This document shows positions 15,820 through 24,616 of a DNA stretch of 59,908 bases, one piece after another. The position numbers and the translations under genes are program-made. A model generated the notes under the pieces. That model searched no databases. It was not told the DNA's origin and saw only the letters and a list, made by a program, of their open reading frames with translations. Within the stretch, counting starts at the first letter, position 1, and every line of letters begins with the position of its first letter. This stretch comes from Allobosea sp. (lineage in GTDB: Bacteria > Pseudomonadota > Alphaproteobacteria > Rhizobiales > Beijerinckiaceae): NCBI RefSeq assembly GCF_030695125.1, contig NZ_JAUYTP010000048.1, forward strand, positions 1-59,908. The letters run 5' to 3'.

Positions 15820-16830
15820 TCAGACGGCGGCCTTCTTGATCGCCTCCAGGGTCTCGCTGCCGTATTTCGAGACGAACTCCTTCTCGACCTCGGCGGTGAC
15901 GATCTTGGCAAAGGAGTCGCGGTCGGGGCTTTCCACCGCCTGCATGCCGGCCTTCTTCAAGGCTGCCAGGCTGGAGCCTTCGGTATCCTCGTTCATCTGG
16001 CGCTGGACACCGGCAATCTCGACGGCGCTGCGGACCAGGAGTTCCTGGATATCGGCCGGTAGCGCATCGAACTTGCCCTTGTTCATCACCACCGGGCCGG
16101 TGGTGAAGGCATGGCGCGTCAGCGAGAGGTGCTTTTGCACCTCGAAGAACTTGGCGTTCAGGATCAGCGTGACCGGATTTTCCTGCCCGTCGACCGTGCC
16201 GGTTTCGAGCGCGGTGAAGAGCTCGGTGAAGGCCATTGGGGTCGGCAGGGCGCCGAGCAGCTGGAAGGCCTTGATATGGGCCGGGTTGGGCGTCGTGCGG
16301 ATCTTCAGCCCCTTGATGTCGGCGGCGGAGGCAACCGGGCGGCGGTTGTTGGTGAGGTTGCGCCAGCCGATCTCCCAGGTCGCCAGGGCCTTGAGATTGG
16401 AGCCCTCGAGTTCGCGGCGCAGCCCGTCGCCGATCGGCCCGTCCATCACCACTGCGGCATGCTGGCGGCTCTGGATCAGGAAGGGCAGGTCGAGCACGTT
16501 CAGCTTGGGCGCCAGCCCCGTGAAGAACGGATTGCCCGTCAGGCAGATGTCGAGCGAGCCGCCGCGCACGGCGCCGATCGTCTGCTGGTCGGAGCCGAGT
16601 GCGCCGTTCGGGAAGACCTGCACCTCGAAGCGGCCCTGGCTCTTGGCCTTGATCTGGTCGGCGAAGATCAGCGCCGCCTTGTGCCAGCTGTCGGCCTCCG
16701 GATGGGGGTGGGCGAAACGCAGCTTCGTCGTCTGGGCGAGCGCGGGCCTGCCGATCATGAACAGGCCGATGCCGGCGCCGGCCCCTGCCAGGGCGGCGCG
16801 GCGGGTCGGCAGCTTCGTGTAAAGGGTCAT
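15820..16830 (-). CDS. dctP: TRAP transporter substrate-binding protein (DctP family), system 2
   Basis: A 336-aa solute receptor. The ATG at 16830 is chosen because AAGGAGG lies 6-7 nt upstream; an earlier in-frame ATG adds only a hydrophilic stretch. The leader has a twin-arginine look (PTRRAALAGAG) followed by a hydrophobic run and ALAQT cleavage site, so Tat export is possible. Mature motifs are KLRFAHPHPEA, LKIRTTPNPAHIKAFQLLGA, and TGTVDGQENPV in the cleft. Here the receptor is last in the operon (Q-M-P), unlike systems 1 and 3. It likely binds a carboxylate; the ligand is unknown. Confidence 0.94.
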   Translation of the reverse strand: MTLYTKLPTRRAALAGAGAGIGLFMIGRPALAQTTKLRFAHPHPEADSWHKAALIFADQIKAKSQGRFEVQVFPNGALGSDQQTIGAVRGGSLDICLTGNPFFTGLAPKLNVLDLPFLIQSRQHAAVVMDGPIGDGLRRELEGSNLKALATWEIGWRNLTNNRRPVASAADIKGLKIRTTPNPAHIKAFQLLGALPTPMAFTELFTALETGTVDGQENPVTLILNAKFFEVQKHLSLTRHAFTTGPVVMNKGKFDALPADIQELLVRSAVEIAGVQRQMNEDTEGSSLAALKKAGMQAVESPDRDSFAKIVTAEVEKEFVSKYGSETLEAIKKAAV

Positions 16831-16898
16831 GGGCGTCCTCCTTTGGTGGTCTTGTTCTGGGTCAGTCTCTCGCATTCAGGTCGGCGCGAGGTCGGTGT

Positions 16899-18182
16899 TC
16901 ACCGTGCCGACAGCCAGCGGGCCGGCACGGTGACGATCTCCGGCACGAGGATGAGCAGCACGAGCACGGCGATCTGCGCGAGCAGGAACGGCATCACGCC
17001 GCGGATGACGCGGTCCATCGGAATGCGCCCGACCGCGCAGACGACGTTCAGCACCGTCCCGACGGGCGGTGTCAAAAGCCCGATCGCGTTGTTGATGATG
17101 AACATCACCCCGAAATAGACCGGGTCGATGCCGGCCTGCTTGACGATCGGCATCAGCACCGGGGTGAGGATCAGGACGGTCGGGATGAAGTCGAGCGCCG
17201 TGCCGACCACGACGACCAGCGCCATCATCGCGATCATCAGCAGGGTCTTGTTGTCGAGGAGCGGCCCCAGCAGCGTCGCGACCTGACCGGGAATGTCGGC
17301 GATGGTGATCAGCCAGGCCGAAACCATCGCCGCCGCGACGAGGAACATCACCGCCGCCGAGGTCTTGATGGCGTTGAGCAGGGCCGGGCGCAGATGCTCG
17401 AGCTTGAACTCGCGGTAGATGAAGGCGCCGACGAAGGCGGCATAGACCGCCGCGACGACGGCGGCTTCGGTTGGCGTGAAGACGCCGGCCTTCATGCCGC
17501 CGATGATCAGCCCCGGCAAAGCCAGCGCCCAGAGGCCGTCGAAAGCCGCCCGGCCGATCTCGCGCAGGCTGGCGCGCTCGGCACGGGCCACCGGCTCGTC
17601 GCGCGCCACGATCCACCAGGTCACGACCAGCGCCAGCGCCATCAGGATCCCGGGCACGATTCCGGCCAGGAAAAGGCGCGTGATCGAGACGCCGGCGGCG
17701 ACGCCGAAGACCACGAAGCCGATCGAGGGCGGGATCACCGGCGCGATGATGCCGCCCGCCGAGATCAGCCCGGCCGCGCGCGGCATGTTGTAGCCGGCCT
17801 GGCGCATCATCGGCAGCAGGATGGCGGCCAGCGCCGCGGTGTCGGCGACCGCCGAGCCGGAAATCGATGCCATCACCAACGCCGCCAGCACCGCGACATA
17901 ACCGAGCCCGCCGCGGACATGCCCGACCAGCGCGACCGCGAGCGCGATGATGCGGCGCGACAGCCCGCCCGCATTCATCAGTTCGCCCGCCAGCATGAAG
18001 AAGGGCACGGCCATCAATGGAAAGCTGTCGGCGCCCGCGATGAGGTTCTGCGCCAGGATCTGGGCGTCGAAGGTGCCGAGCTGGAGCATCAGCGCCACGC
18101 CGCAGACCAGCAGCGCCATAGCGATGGGCATGCCGAGCGCCATCGCGCCGAGCAGAGAGCCCAGGAAGATGGCAACGGTCAT
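16899..18182 (-). CDS. dctM: TRAP transporter large permease subunit (DctM family), system 2
   Basis: A 427-aa, about 12-helix channel subunit. Family motifs include LGMPIAMALLV near the N-terminus, SFPLMAVPFFMLAGELMNAGG, PPSIGFVVFGVAAGVS and, in the second half, NAIGLLTPPVGTVLNVV. It overlaps dctQ upstream by 4 nt (ATGA) and is followed after 68 nt by dctP. Na+-coupled carboxylate import is the expected role together with the receptor. Confidence 0.95.
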   Translation of the reverse strand: MTVAIFLGSLLGAMALGMPIAMALLVCGVALMLQLGTFDAQILAQNLIAGADSFPLMAVPFFMLAGELMNAGGLSRRIIALAVALVGHVRGGLGYVAVLAALVMASISGSAVADTAALAAILLPMMRQAGYNMPRAAGLISAGGIIAPVIPPSIGFVVFGVAAGVSITRLFLAGIVPGILMALALVVTWWIVARDEPVARAERASLREIGRAAFDGLWALALPGLIIGGMKAGVFTPTEAAVVAAVYAAFVGAFIYREFKLEHLRPALLNAIKTSAAVMFLVAAAMVSAWLITIADIPGQVATLLGPLLDNKTLLMIAMMALVVVVGTALDFIPTVLILTPVLMPIVKQAGIDPVYFGVMFIINNAIGLLTPPVGTVLNVVCAVGRIPMDRVIRGVMPFLLAQIAVLVLLILVPEIVTVPARWLSAR

Positions 18183-18748
18183 CGGCCCGCCTCGCGGCCG
18201 CGCTGCTGCGCCTCGAAGGCGGAGAGCTCCTCGGATTCAGCGCCGATCACCAGTTCGTCGTCGCGCATTGTGCCGCGCAGCAGCGCGCCGATGGCGAGCA
18301 GGTTCAAGGCGCCGATGGACAGCCCGCAGAGCAGCCCGGCGAGGTAGGTGGCAGCCAGCGGCACGCCGCTGACCGGCGCGGGATTGTGGATGTTGATCGC
18401 GGTCTGCGTCCAGCAGCCCATGACGAGCAGCGCCATGCAAAGCAGGGACAGGCTTTCAGCCGCCAGCCGGCACCACCATTGGCCGCGCCGACCCAGCGCG
18501 AGCACGACGGTGGTCATGCCGAGATGGCCGCCCTCGCGTGCCACCAGGAACGCGCCGCCGAAGGTCAGCCAGACGAAGATCAGCCGCGACAGCTCCTCCG
18601 ACATGGTGATGCCCGATTGAAAGCCGTAGCGGAGCACGACATTGCCGAAGACCATCGCGATCATCGCCAGGAAGCCGAGAATGAGCAGGTTTTCGACGCT
18701 GCGCAGCAGCCCGGCCCGGAGACGCTCAGACATCGTCTGCAGCTCCAT
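18179..18748 (-). CDS. dctQ: TRAP transporter small permease subunit (DctQ family), system 2
   Basis: A 189-aa, four-helix membrane protein. GFQSGITMSEELSRLIFVWLT lies between the first and second helices and matches the conserved DctQ block; EGGHLGMTTVV follows. The tail after the last helix is charged. It is first in the operon dctQ-dctM-dctP. The upstream 250 nt contain two abutting GCATACA repeats that could be an operator. Confidence 0.92.
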   Translation of the reverse strand: MELQTMSERLRAGLLRSVENLLILGFLAMIAMVFGNVVLRYGFQSGITMSEELSRLIFVWLTFGGAFLVAREGGHLGMTTVVLALGRRGQWWCRLAAESLSLLCMALLVMGCWTQTAINIHNPAPVSGVPLAATYLAGLLCGLSIGALNLLAIGALLRGTMRDDELVIGAESEELSAFEAQQRGREAGR

Positions 18749-18938
18749 CCGCGCGCGAAGCAGCCGTCATCGGCGGGAGCGGCGGCGCGCACAAACCATT
18801 CTGGCGACCTGGGAGGGAATGGGGATGCGTGGCCACGGCCACAGATCGCCCGGGCAAGACAACACCCATCGTTCCCTCCTTGGGACTATCCTCAGTCGTG
18901 GCGCGCCCTTCGCCTGCGCGTGGGCAACATCATATTCT

Positions 18939-18952
18939 GCATACAGCATACA
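18939..18952. promoter_or_regulatory. Tandem GCATACA repeats upstream of TRAP-2 operon
   Basis: Two identical 7-mers abut (GCATACAGCATACA), in an AT-richer patch 190 nt before the dctQ-2 start. TGTATGC/GCATACA half-sites are common in GntR/FCD operators, usually as inverted pairs, so the direct arrangement is unusual. GntR regulator 2 is a candidate binder, without direct evidence. Confidence 0.4.
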
Positions 18953-18999
18953 AACGACGCCCGGTCTGTCAAACCTCTTGCGGCGGTCGATGGCTGTCG

Positions 19000-19671
19000 T
19001 CAGACCCCCAGGCCCTCGATCGCGTAGAACCGCGCGGGAGCGCCGTCGGCATTCGGGATGAGGAGCGGAGCGGCTGAAAACAGGTTGCGCGGCGCCGTCA
19101 GCCGGCTCGTGTTGACGACGTACTCGATCAGCGTGACGCCGTTCGAAAGCAGCACGTCATGGGTGACATGCTCGGTCTTGGGCACCTCCTTGCCGTCCAG
19201 CAGCAGCCTGATCGGGAAGTCCTGCGGAAAGTCGAAGGCGACTGCGCTGGGCTTGCGCGCGGCCAGCCATTCGGCCGAGGCGCGGCTGAGCCAGGGCGCC
19301 TGCGTCCAGAAGCTACGGTCGTTGTAGTCGCGGCGGTCGGACCAGTGAGCCGCCAGCAGCAGGATCTCGCCCTCGGCACCGCCGGGGTCTGCGGCAGCCA
19401 GGTGTTCGGGCTCGATGGCCGCGTCGGCCGGCCGGTCGCTGAGGTCGAGCACGCGGCAGGGGCCGACCACGCGTGACAGCGGCGTGGCCTCGATCGTCGG
19501 TGCGCCGGCGACGAAATGCGCAGCCGCGTCGACATGCGAGAAGCCGTGGCAGGTCGCCGACAGGCGCGAGACCCGGAACTGGTCGCCCTGCGCGATATCG
19601 CCCTTGATCGCCAGTTCGACCGGCCAGCGGAAATGTTGCCCGATGGGCATCGAAAGGTCGATAATCTTCAT
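19000..19671 (-). CDS. Cyclase-family protein (kynurenine-formamidase-like metal hydrolase)
   Basis: A 223-aa protein. The family metal motif HxxxD appears as CHGFSHVDAAAHF near residues 42-54, preceded by MKIIDLSMPIG at the start and followed by a DFPQDF segment. The ATG at 19671 matches this conserved N-terminus; upstream frames run into the TTGCATGCAA operator. Family members hydrolyse N-formyl or lactam bonds (kynurenine formamidase) or act as isatin hydrolase. The gene is divergent from GntR regulator 3 and shares its control region, so it is probably part of the pathway served by TRAP-3. Confidence 0.88.
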   Translation of the reverse strand: MKIIDLSMPIGQHFRWPVELAIKGDIAQGDQFRVSRLSATCHGFSHVDAAAHFVAGAPTIEATPLSRVVGPCRVLDLSDRPADAAIEPEHLAAADPGGAEGEILLLAAHWSDRRDYNDRSFWTQAPWLSRASAEWLAARKPSAVAFDFPQDFPIRLLLDGKEVPKTEHVTHDVLLSNGVTLIEYVVNTSRLTAPRNLFSAAPLLIPNADGAPARFYAIEGLGV

Positions 19672-19726
19672 GGCTGGGTTTCCCGTGATGCGTGGGCTTG
19701 CGGCCGTCACTTGAAGGGGGCGGAAA

Positions 19727-19736
19727 TTGCATGCAA
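19727..19736. promoter_or_regulatory. TTGCATGCAA palindrome in the cyclase/GntR-3 divergent promoter
   Basis: A perfect 10-bp palindrome (ATTGCATGCAAG in context) in the 157-bp gap between the divergent cyclase (start 19671) and gntR-3 (start 19829). It matches copies at 11591 and 20599 and links this regulator to all of them. It is a typical position for an autoregulatory FCD operator. Confidence 0.65.
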
Positions 19737-19828
19737 GCACTCATGGCAGTCAAGCAGCCGGCCGGACTTTGACCGAGGCCGGCACGTCCACACCAGAATG
19801 TCCTCTTCCCGATGTTGATCGCCCCGAC

Positions 19829-20587
19829 ATGACGCTCTCCCAGATCCCGACGCCGCTCGCCACGCTGATCGCCCGGACCCAGGCTCTCGATGGTGGCCGC
19901 CGCAAGGGCGCGCTGCATGGCGGCGTCGTCACCCAGCTGCGCAATCTCATCGTCACCGGCGTGCTGGCGCCCGGCGCGAAGCTCAACGAGCGGGAGATCT
20001 GCGAACAGCTCGCAGTATCGCGCACGCCGGTGCGGGAGGCCATCAAGACGCTGATCCAGGACGGGTTGCTGCGGGCGCTGCCGAACCAGTCGGCTGTGGT
20101 GGCCGAGCTCGACCTCGACCATGTCACAGCGCTGATCGACGTGGTGACCACGATCGAGGGGCTGGCCGGAGAACTCGCGGCGCGCAACATCAGCGAGGAG
20201 GCGATCGCCGAGATCGGATTGCTGCATTACCGCATGCGGCTGCATCACGCCCGCGACGAGCTGCCGGGCTATTTCGAGGCCAACACCGCGTTTCACCGCA
20301 AGATCGTCGAGATCGCAGCCAATCCCGTGCTGCTCTGGGTGTGGGACCTGCTGGCGCTGCGGGTCGATCGCGCGCGCTACTCCTCCAATCTCTGGCCAAC
20401 ACGCTGGATGATGGCGATCGAGGAGCACCAGGGAATCCTCGACGCCCTGTCGGCGCGCGATTCCGCCAGGGCCGGCGAGGCGCTGCGCCAGCATGTCCGC
20501 AATGGTCTCTCCGGCCTGGTGGCGGCGCTCTCGGGCGAGCAGCCGGAGCCGCCACAAAAACGCCCGGACGATGACCCCGTTGGTTGA
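19829..20587 (+). CDS. GntR-family transcriptional regulator with FCD domain (regulator 3)
   Basis: A 252-aa regulator; MTLSQIPTPLATLIART fits the family start, while an upstream frame would begin inside the operator. The winged HTH (about residues 32-95) has NEREICEQLAVSRTPVREAIK. The FCD domain follows with NTAFHRKIVEIAANP and EHQGILDALSARD carrying metal-binding histidines. TTGCATGCAA palindromes sit both before this gene (19727) and directly after it before dctP-3 (20599), making this protein the best candidate to read that motif throughout the cluster. Confidence 0.92.
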   Translation: MTLSQIPTPLATLIARTQALDGGRRKGALHGGVVTQLRNLIVTGVLAPGAKLNEREICEQLAVSRTPVREAIKTLIQDGLLRALPNQSAVVAELDLDHVTALIDVVTTIEGLAGELAARNISEEAIAEIGLLHYRMRLHHARDELPGYFEANTAFHRKIVEIAANPVLLWVWDLLALRVDRARYSSNLWPTRWMMAIEEHQGILDALSARDSARAGEALRQHVRNGLSGLVAALSGEQPEPPQKRPDDDPVG

Positions 20588-20598
20588 CGTCGCTTAAT

Positions 20599-20610
20599 CT
20601 TGCATGCAAG
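20599..20610. promoter_or_regulatory. CTTGCATGCAAG palindrome upstream of TRAP-3 dctP
   Basis: A perfect 12-bp palindrome 12 nt after the gntR-3 stop and 106 nt before the dctP-3 start. It is identical to the core at 11591-11602 and marks the TRAP-3 operon as a target of the same regulator. Confidence 0.65.
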
Positions 20611-20715
20611 TTCGCTTGAGGCTTCGCAGAAAGCCGGCGGAGGTGGTCCATCGTCAGACCGCCTCACGCACCAGAATGGCCGCGCCCCGCGCGGTCGGGA
20701 GCGAAGGAAACAGCC

Positions 20716-21729
20716 ATGATCGCCAGCAACGTCACGCGGCGTGCGGTTCTCGGTGCGGGCACGGCCCTCGCCGTCGGCGCACCATTCATCCGGCCGGCCC
20801 ATGCGGCGGTCGAGCTCAAGCTCACCCACCCGGCCGATCAGAGCCATCCGGTCCACATCGAGGCCGATGCGATGGTCAAGCGCATCGCCGAGCGCACCAA
20901 GGGCGAGGTCAAGATCACGATCTTCCCCAACAACGCGCTCGGTTCGCCGGTCGAGGCGGCGCAGCAGACGCGGCTGGGGGCCATCGACATGATGCTGCTC
21001 AATCCGGCCAATATCGAGGCGCTGTCGAAGACGATCGGCGTCATCAACATCCCCTACCAGTTTGATTCCTATGAGCACGCTCACCGCACGCTCGACGTCA
21101 CCGGCCGCGACTTCATCGCCGAGCAGCTGAAGGCTGCGGGTTTCACCTGGATCGCCAATTTCGAATGGGGTTTTCGCGCCCTGACCAACAGCCGCCGACC
21201 GGTCAACGGCCCGCAGGACGTGCAGGGGCTGAAGCTGCGCGTGCCACCCGAACTCGCCATCAAGGCCGCCTTCGAGGCGCTGGGCGCGAGCACGCAGACG
21301 ATCGCCTTCCAGGAGGTCTATCTGGCGCTGGCCAACAACCTCGTCGATGGCCAGGACAACCCTGTCGGGACGACCTTCGCGGCGAAGTTCTTCGAGGTCC
21401 AGAAGCACATCGCACTGACCCGGCACATCTACGCCTCGATCATGTTCTGCGCCAATCCGCGCAGCTGGTCGAACAAGCTCAACGAGGCGCAGCGCAAGAT
21501 CGTCAGCGAGGAGGCGGCCACCGCCGGTGCGGCGGCGCGCAAGGGCGTGCGCGACAATGAGGAGCGCAATCTCGCCGAGATGCAGAAATCCGGTGTGGCC
21601 GTGACGCGGCCCGATGTCGCGCCGTTCCGCGACAAGATGGAGCCGGCCTATGCGCAGTTGCGCAAGGCGCTGGGCGACGAGACCTGGAACACCTGGGCCA
21701 AGCTCGTTGCCGCAGGCCGCGTGGCCTGA
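20716..21729 (+). CDS. dctP: TRAP transporter substrate-binding protein (DctP family), system 3
   Basis: A 337-aa solute receptor. The leader SNVTRRAVLGAG followed by a hydrophobic run and PAHAAVE resembles a twin-arginine signal, as in system 2. Mature motifs are ELKLTHPADQSHP, VQGLKLRVPPELAIKAAF and NNLVDGQDNPVGT at the ligand cleft, with QDNP in place of the usual QENP. It begins an operon P-M-Q followed by an SDR gene. The ligand is probably a carboxylate; the neighbouring ligase and SDR hint at a hydroxy acid. Confidence 0.94.
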   Translation: MIASNVTRRAVLGAGTALAVGAPFIRPAHAAVELKLTHPADQSHPVHIEADAMVKRIAERTKGEVKITIFPNNALGSPVEAAQQTRLGAIDMMLLNPANIEALSKTIGVINIPYQFDSYEHAHRTLDVTGRDFIAEQLKAAGFTWIANFEWGFRALTNSRRPVNGPQDVQGLKLRVPPELAIKAAFEALGASTQTIAFQEVYLALANNLVDGQDNPVGTTFAAKFFEVQKHIALTRHIYASIMFCANPRSWSNKLNEAQRKIVSEEAATAGAAARKGVRDNEERNLAEMQKSGVAVTRPDVAPFRDKMEPAYAQLRKALGDETWNTWAKLVAAGRVA

Positions 21730-21844
21730 CCTGCGCTGAATCTCCCGCCACCGCCGATCGGGCGGCGGCCGGGGCTATTGCGAGAGCGTCCGACCGCCGC
21801 GAGCCGCCGACGCTTGTGCCCTATGCTCGAGGAACGTAGCCGGC

Positions 21845-23143
21845 ATGCTGGTTTCCGCCGTCCTGATCGGCGTCTGCGTCGTCATCATGCTGGGCGTTCC
21901 GATCGCGGTGGCGCTCGGGCTCGTGGCGATCGGCACCATGGTCGCCACGGTCGGCCCCGACCTGCTGGTGATCTTCATCCAGCGCACCTATGCCGGAACG
22001 ACATCGTTCCCGCTGCTGGCGATCCCCTTCTTCGTGCTCGCCGGCAACCTGATGAATGTCGGCGGCACGACCGAGCGCATCTTCCAGGTCGCCCAGCTCT
22101 GCATGGGCCGCGTTCGCGGCGGGCTGGCGCATGTCAACGTCATCGGCAGCGTGATCTTCGCGGGCATGTCGGGTTCGGCCGTGGCGGATGCGGCGGGCAT
22201 GGGCGTGATCGAGCATCGGGCCATGACCAAGGCCGGCTATACCAGCCGCTTCGCTGCGACGATCACGGCCGTGTCGTCAACGATCGGGCCGATCATCCCG
22301 CCCAGCATCCCCTTCGTGATCTATGGCAGCCTGGCCAATGTCTCGGTCGGCGCGCTGTTCCTGGCGGGCATCGTGCCGGGCCTGCTGATGGCGGCCTCTC
22401 TGATGGCGGTCATCGCGCTGGTGGCAAAGCGGATGGACCTGCCGCGCGGCGAGGGGCTGCCGCCGCTGACGGTGGTCCGAGGGATCCTCCTTCGGGCCAT
22501 GCCGGCGCTGCTCCTGCCGCCGACGATCCTGATCGTCATCCTGACCGGCATCGCGACGCCGACGGAAGCCGCCGTGGTCGCGGCCGGCTACGCCTTCGTG
22601 CTCGGCCGCTTCGTCTATCGCGAACTCGCCTGGTCCGACACGCTGGCGGTGATCTGGGACAGCGCACGGCAGACGGCGCAGGTCATGTTCATCATCGCGC
22701 TCGCCGCGCCCTTCGGCTGGGTCCTGGTCCAGCAGCAGATCCCCAATGCGGTGCTGGCCTCGCTGCTGACGCTGTCCTCCGAGCCCTGGGTCATCCTGCT
22801 CGTCATCAATCTGGCGCTGCTGCTGTTTGGGATGTTCATCGAGGGCATCGCCATCATGATCATCGCCTATCCGGTGCTGCTGCCGGTGATCACGCAGATC
22901 GGCGTCGATCCCGTGCATTTCGGCGTGATCCTGGTGCTCAACATCATGATCGGGCTGGTGACGCCGCCGGTCGGGTTGTGCCTCTACGTGATGGCCGGCA
23001 TCGCCAGGATCTCGATCGCCGAGATCACGCGCGAGATCTGGCCCTATGTACTGGCGCTGGTGGGCGTGCTGCTGCTCATCACCTTCGTTCCCGCGATCTC
23101 GCTGTGGCTGCCGCAGTCACTGGGCTACGGAGTGGCGCGATGA
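21845..23143 (+). CDS. dctM: TRAP transporter large permease subunit (DctM family), system 3
   Basis: A 432-aa polytopic channel subunit. Conserved blocks are LGVPIAVALGLVAIG, SFPLLAIPFFVLAGNLMN, PPSIPFVIYGSLANVS and NIMIGLVTPPVGLCLYV. It follows dctP after 115 nt, a gap containing a small CCGCC/GGCGG hairpin (21751-21765). Its TGA overlaps the ATG of dctQ. Having the large subunit before the small one is the reverse of the common order. Confidence 0.95.
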   Translation: MLVSAVLIGVCVVIMLGVPIAVALGLVAIGTMVATVGPDLLVIFIQRTYAGTTSFPLLAIPFFVLAGNLMNVGGTTERIFQVAQLCMGRVRGGLAHVNVIGSVIFAGMSGSAVADAAGMGVIEHRAMTKAGYTSRFAATITAVSSTIGPIIPPSIPFVIYGSLANVSVGALFLAGIVPGLLMAASLMAVIALVAKRMDLPRGEGLPPLTVVRGILLRAMPALLLPPTILIVILTGIATPTEAAVVAAGYAFVLGRFVYRELAWSDTLAVIWDSARQTAQVMFIIALAAPFGWVLVQQQIPNAVLASLLTLSSEPWVILLVINLALLLFGMFIEGIAIMIIAYPVLLPVITQIGVDPVHFGVILVLNIMIGLVTPPVGLCLYVMAGIARISIAEITREIWPYVLALVGVLLLITFVPAISLWLPQSLGYGVAR

Positions 23144-23646
23144 TGCGAGTTCTGACAGGCCTCGACCGGCTCATCGCAGGCACGTGCAAAGTTGCCGCGA
23201 TCGCCTGCCTGCTCGGGCTGTTCGTGCTGCTCGCGCTCGCGATCGTGCTGCGGCTGCTGCCGCTCTTCACGATCCCCGGCTATGATGAACTGGTCGAGCT
23301 TTTGTTCATCTGGCTGGTGATGCTGACCTCGCTGGCGCTGTGGCGCGAGGGCGTCCTCTACCGGGTCATGCTGTTCGAGGACCTGATGCCGGCCGCCGCC
23401 AAACGGCTGGTCGAGATCGCCATCAATCTGGCGATGCTCGGCTTCGCGCTGGTGCTGGTGGTGTACGGCCTGGATTTCACCCGGATGTCGGGCGAGACGA
23501 CGCCGTTCCTGCGCATGGACAAGGCCTGGTTTTACGGCGCGATTCCGGCCTGTGCCGCCCTGATGGCGGTCTACAGCCTCGTCTGGCTCTGGCGCGTCGC
23601 CACCGGCCGGGGCGCGCTGGAATCGAGCGCGACGCTCGCCGGCTGA
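23140..23646 (+). CDS. dctQ: TRAP transporter small permease subunit (DctQ family), system 3
   Basis: A 168-aa, four-helix protein. GYDELVELLFIWLVMLTSLA after the first helix is the conserved DctQ block. The start overlaps the dctM stop as ATGA, so translation is coupled. It is followed 25 nt later by an SDR gene that is probably in the same transcript. Confidence 0.9.
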   Translation: MMRVLTGLDRLIAGTCKVAAIACLLGLFVLLALAIVLRLLPLFTIPGYDELVELLFIWLVMLTSLALWREGVLYRVMLFEDLMPAAAKRLVEIAINLAMLGFALVLVVYGLDFTRMSGETTPFLRMDKAWFYGAIPACAALMAVYSLVWLWRVATGRGALESSATLAG

Positions 23647-23671
23647 TCAACATCTGGAAAGGTTCACGACC

Positions 23672-24442
23672 ATGGCCCGTCTCAGCGGCAAGACCGCGAT
23701 CATCACCGGGGCAGCGGGGGGCATCGGCGCCGCCACGGCCCAGCTCTTCGCGGAAGAGGGCGCACGCCTCGCCCTCGTCGACATCGACGCCGCCGTCCTT
23801 GCCGAGGTCGAGGCCATGGTGAAGGACGCCGTGCCGGGCGCGCAGGCGATTGCGATCGCAGCCGATGTCGGCCAGGAGCGTGCGGCGGCCGAGATCGTCG
23901 CGCGCACGGTCGAGGCCTTCGGCGGCATCGACGTGCTGGTCAACAATGCCGGCATCCGCTCCTACGAGCCGCTCGACGCGGCCAAGGCCGAGACCTGGCA
24001 GAAGATCCTTTCGGTCAACCTGCTGAGCTACGCCTATCTGGCGCGCGAGGCGCTGCCTGCGCTGCGGCGCTCCGGCAAGGGCGCCATCGTCAACATCTCC
24101 TCGACCCATGCCTTCAATCCGCGCGGCGGGATGGGGCAGTACGACGTCGCCAAGGCCGGCATCATCTCGATGACCAAGACGCTCGCCTTCGAGGAGGTCG
24201 GGCATGGAGTCCGCGTCAACGCGGTCTGCCCCGGCCTGACGCTGACGCCCTTTCATGTCCGTCGCTTCGCGCCCCAGGGCAAGAGCGAGCAGGATCTGCG
24301 CACCGAAAAGGTCGATCACAACATCATGCAGCGCTGGGCCGATCCGCGCGAGGTCGCCTGGCCGATCCTGTGGCTGGCCTCCGACGAGGCGTCCTTCTGT
24401 ACCGCCTCGGTGATCATGGCCGATGGCGGCACCCGTGTGTGA
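23672..24442 (+). CDS. Short-chain dehydrogenase/reductase (SDR) family oxidoreductase
   Basis: A 256-aa classical SDR. The cofactor motif TGAAGGIG is at residues 12-19, NNAG at 91-94, the catalytic Ser at 143-144, and YxxxK as Y157/K161. Asp37 at the end of the second strand (VDID) favours NAD+. It likely oxidises a secondary alcohol of the compound imported by TRAP-3, whose genes lie 25 nt upstream. FabG-type roles are less likely given the location. Confidence 0.92.
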   Translation: MARLSGKTAIITGAAGGIGAATAQLFAEEGARLALVDIDAAVLAEVEAMVKDAVPGAQAIAIAADVGQERAAAEIVARTVEAFGGIDVLVNNAGIRSYEPLDAAKAETWQKILSVNLLSYAYLAREALPALRRSGKGAIVNISSTHAFNPRGGMGQYDVAKAGIISMTKTLAFEEVGHGVRVNAVCPGLTLTPFHVRRFAPQGKSEQDLRTEKVDHNIMQRWADPREVAWPILWLASDEASFCTASVIMADGGTRV

Positions 24443-24452
24443 GCCACACACG
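24434..24452 (+). terminator. Small hairpin at the end of the SDR gene
   Basis: A perfect 8-bp stem CGTGTGTG/CACACACG with a 3-nt loop, overlapping the SDR stop codon. There is no clear T run after it, so it may be a weak terminator or an mRNA end structure. Confidence 0.35.
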
Positions 24453-24616
24453 CTTGCCAGAAGCGGCTGCGCTTGCTGGTCTGCCCCTCTCAAGCGGCCA
24501 GACCGACCTCCAAATCAGTCTCCTCGCTGCCCATCATCCAGCCCGTACGGTTGATGGCGATCGGCTGAGCGTGCTCAATCCAGGCGAATGAACACGCCCA
24601 CGCCGAAGCAGGAGCC

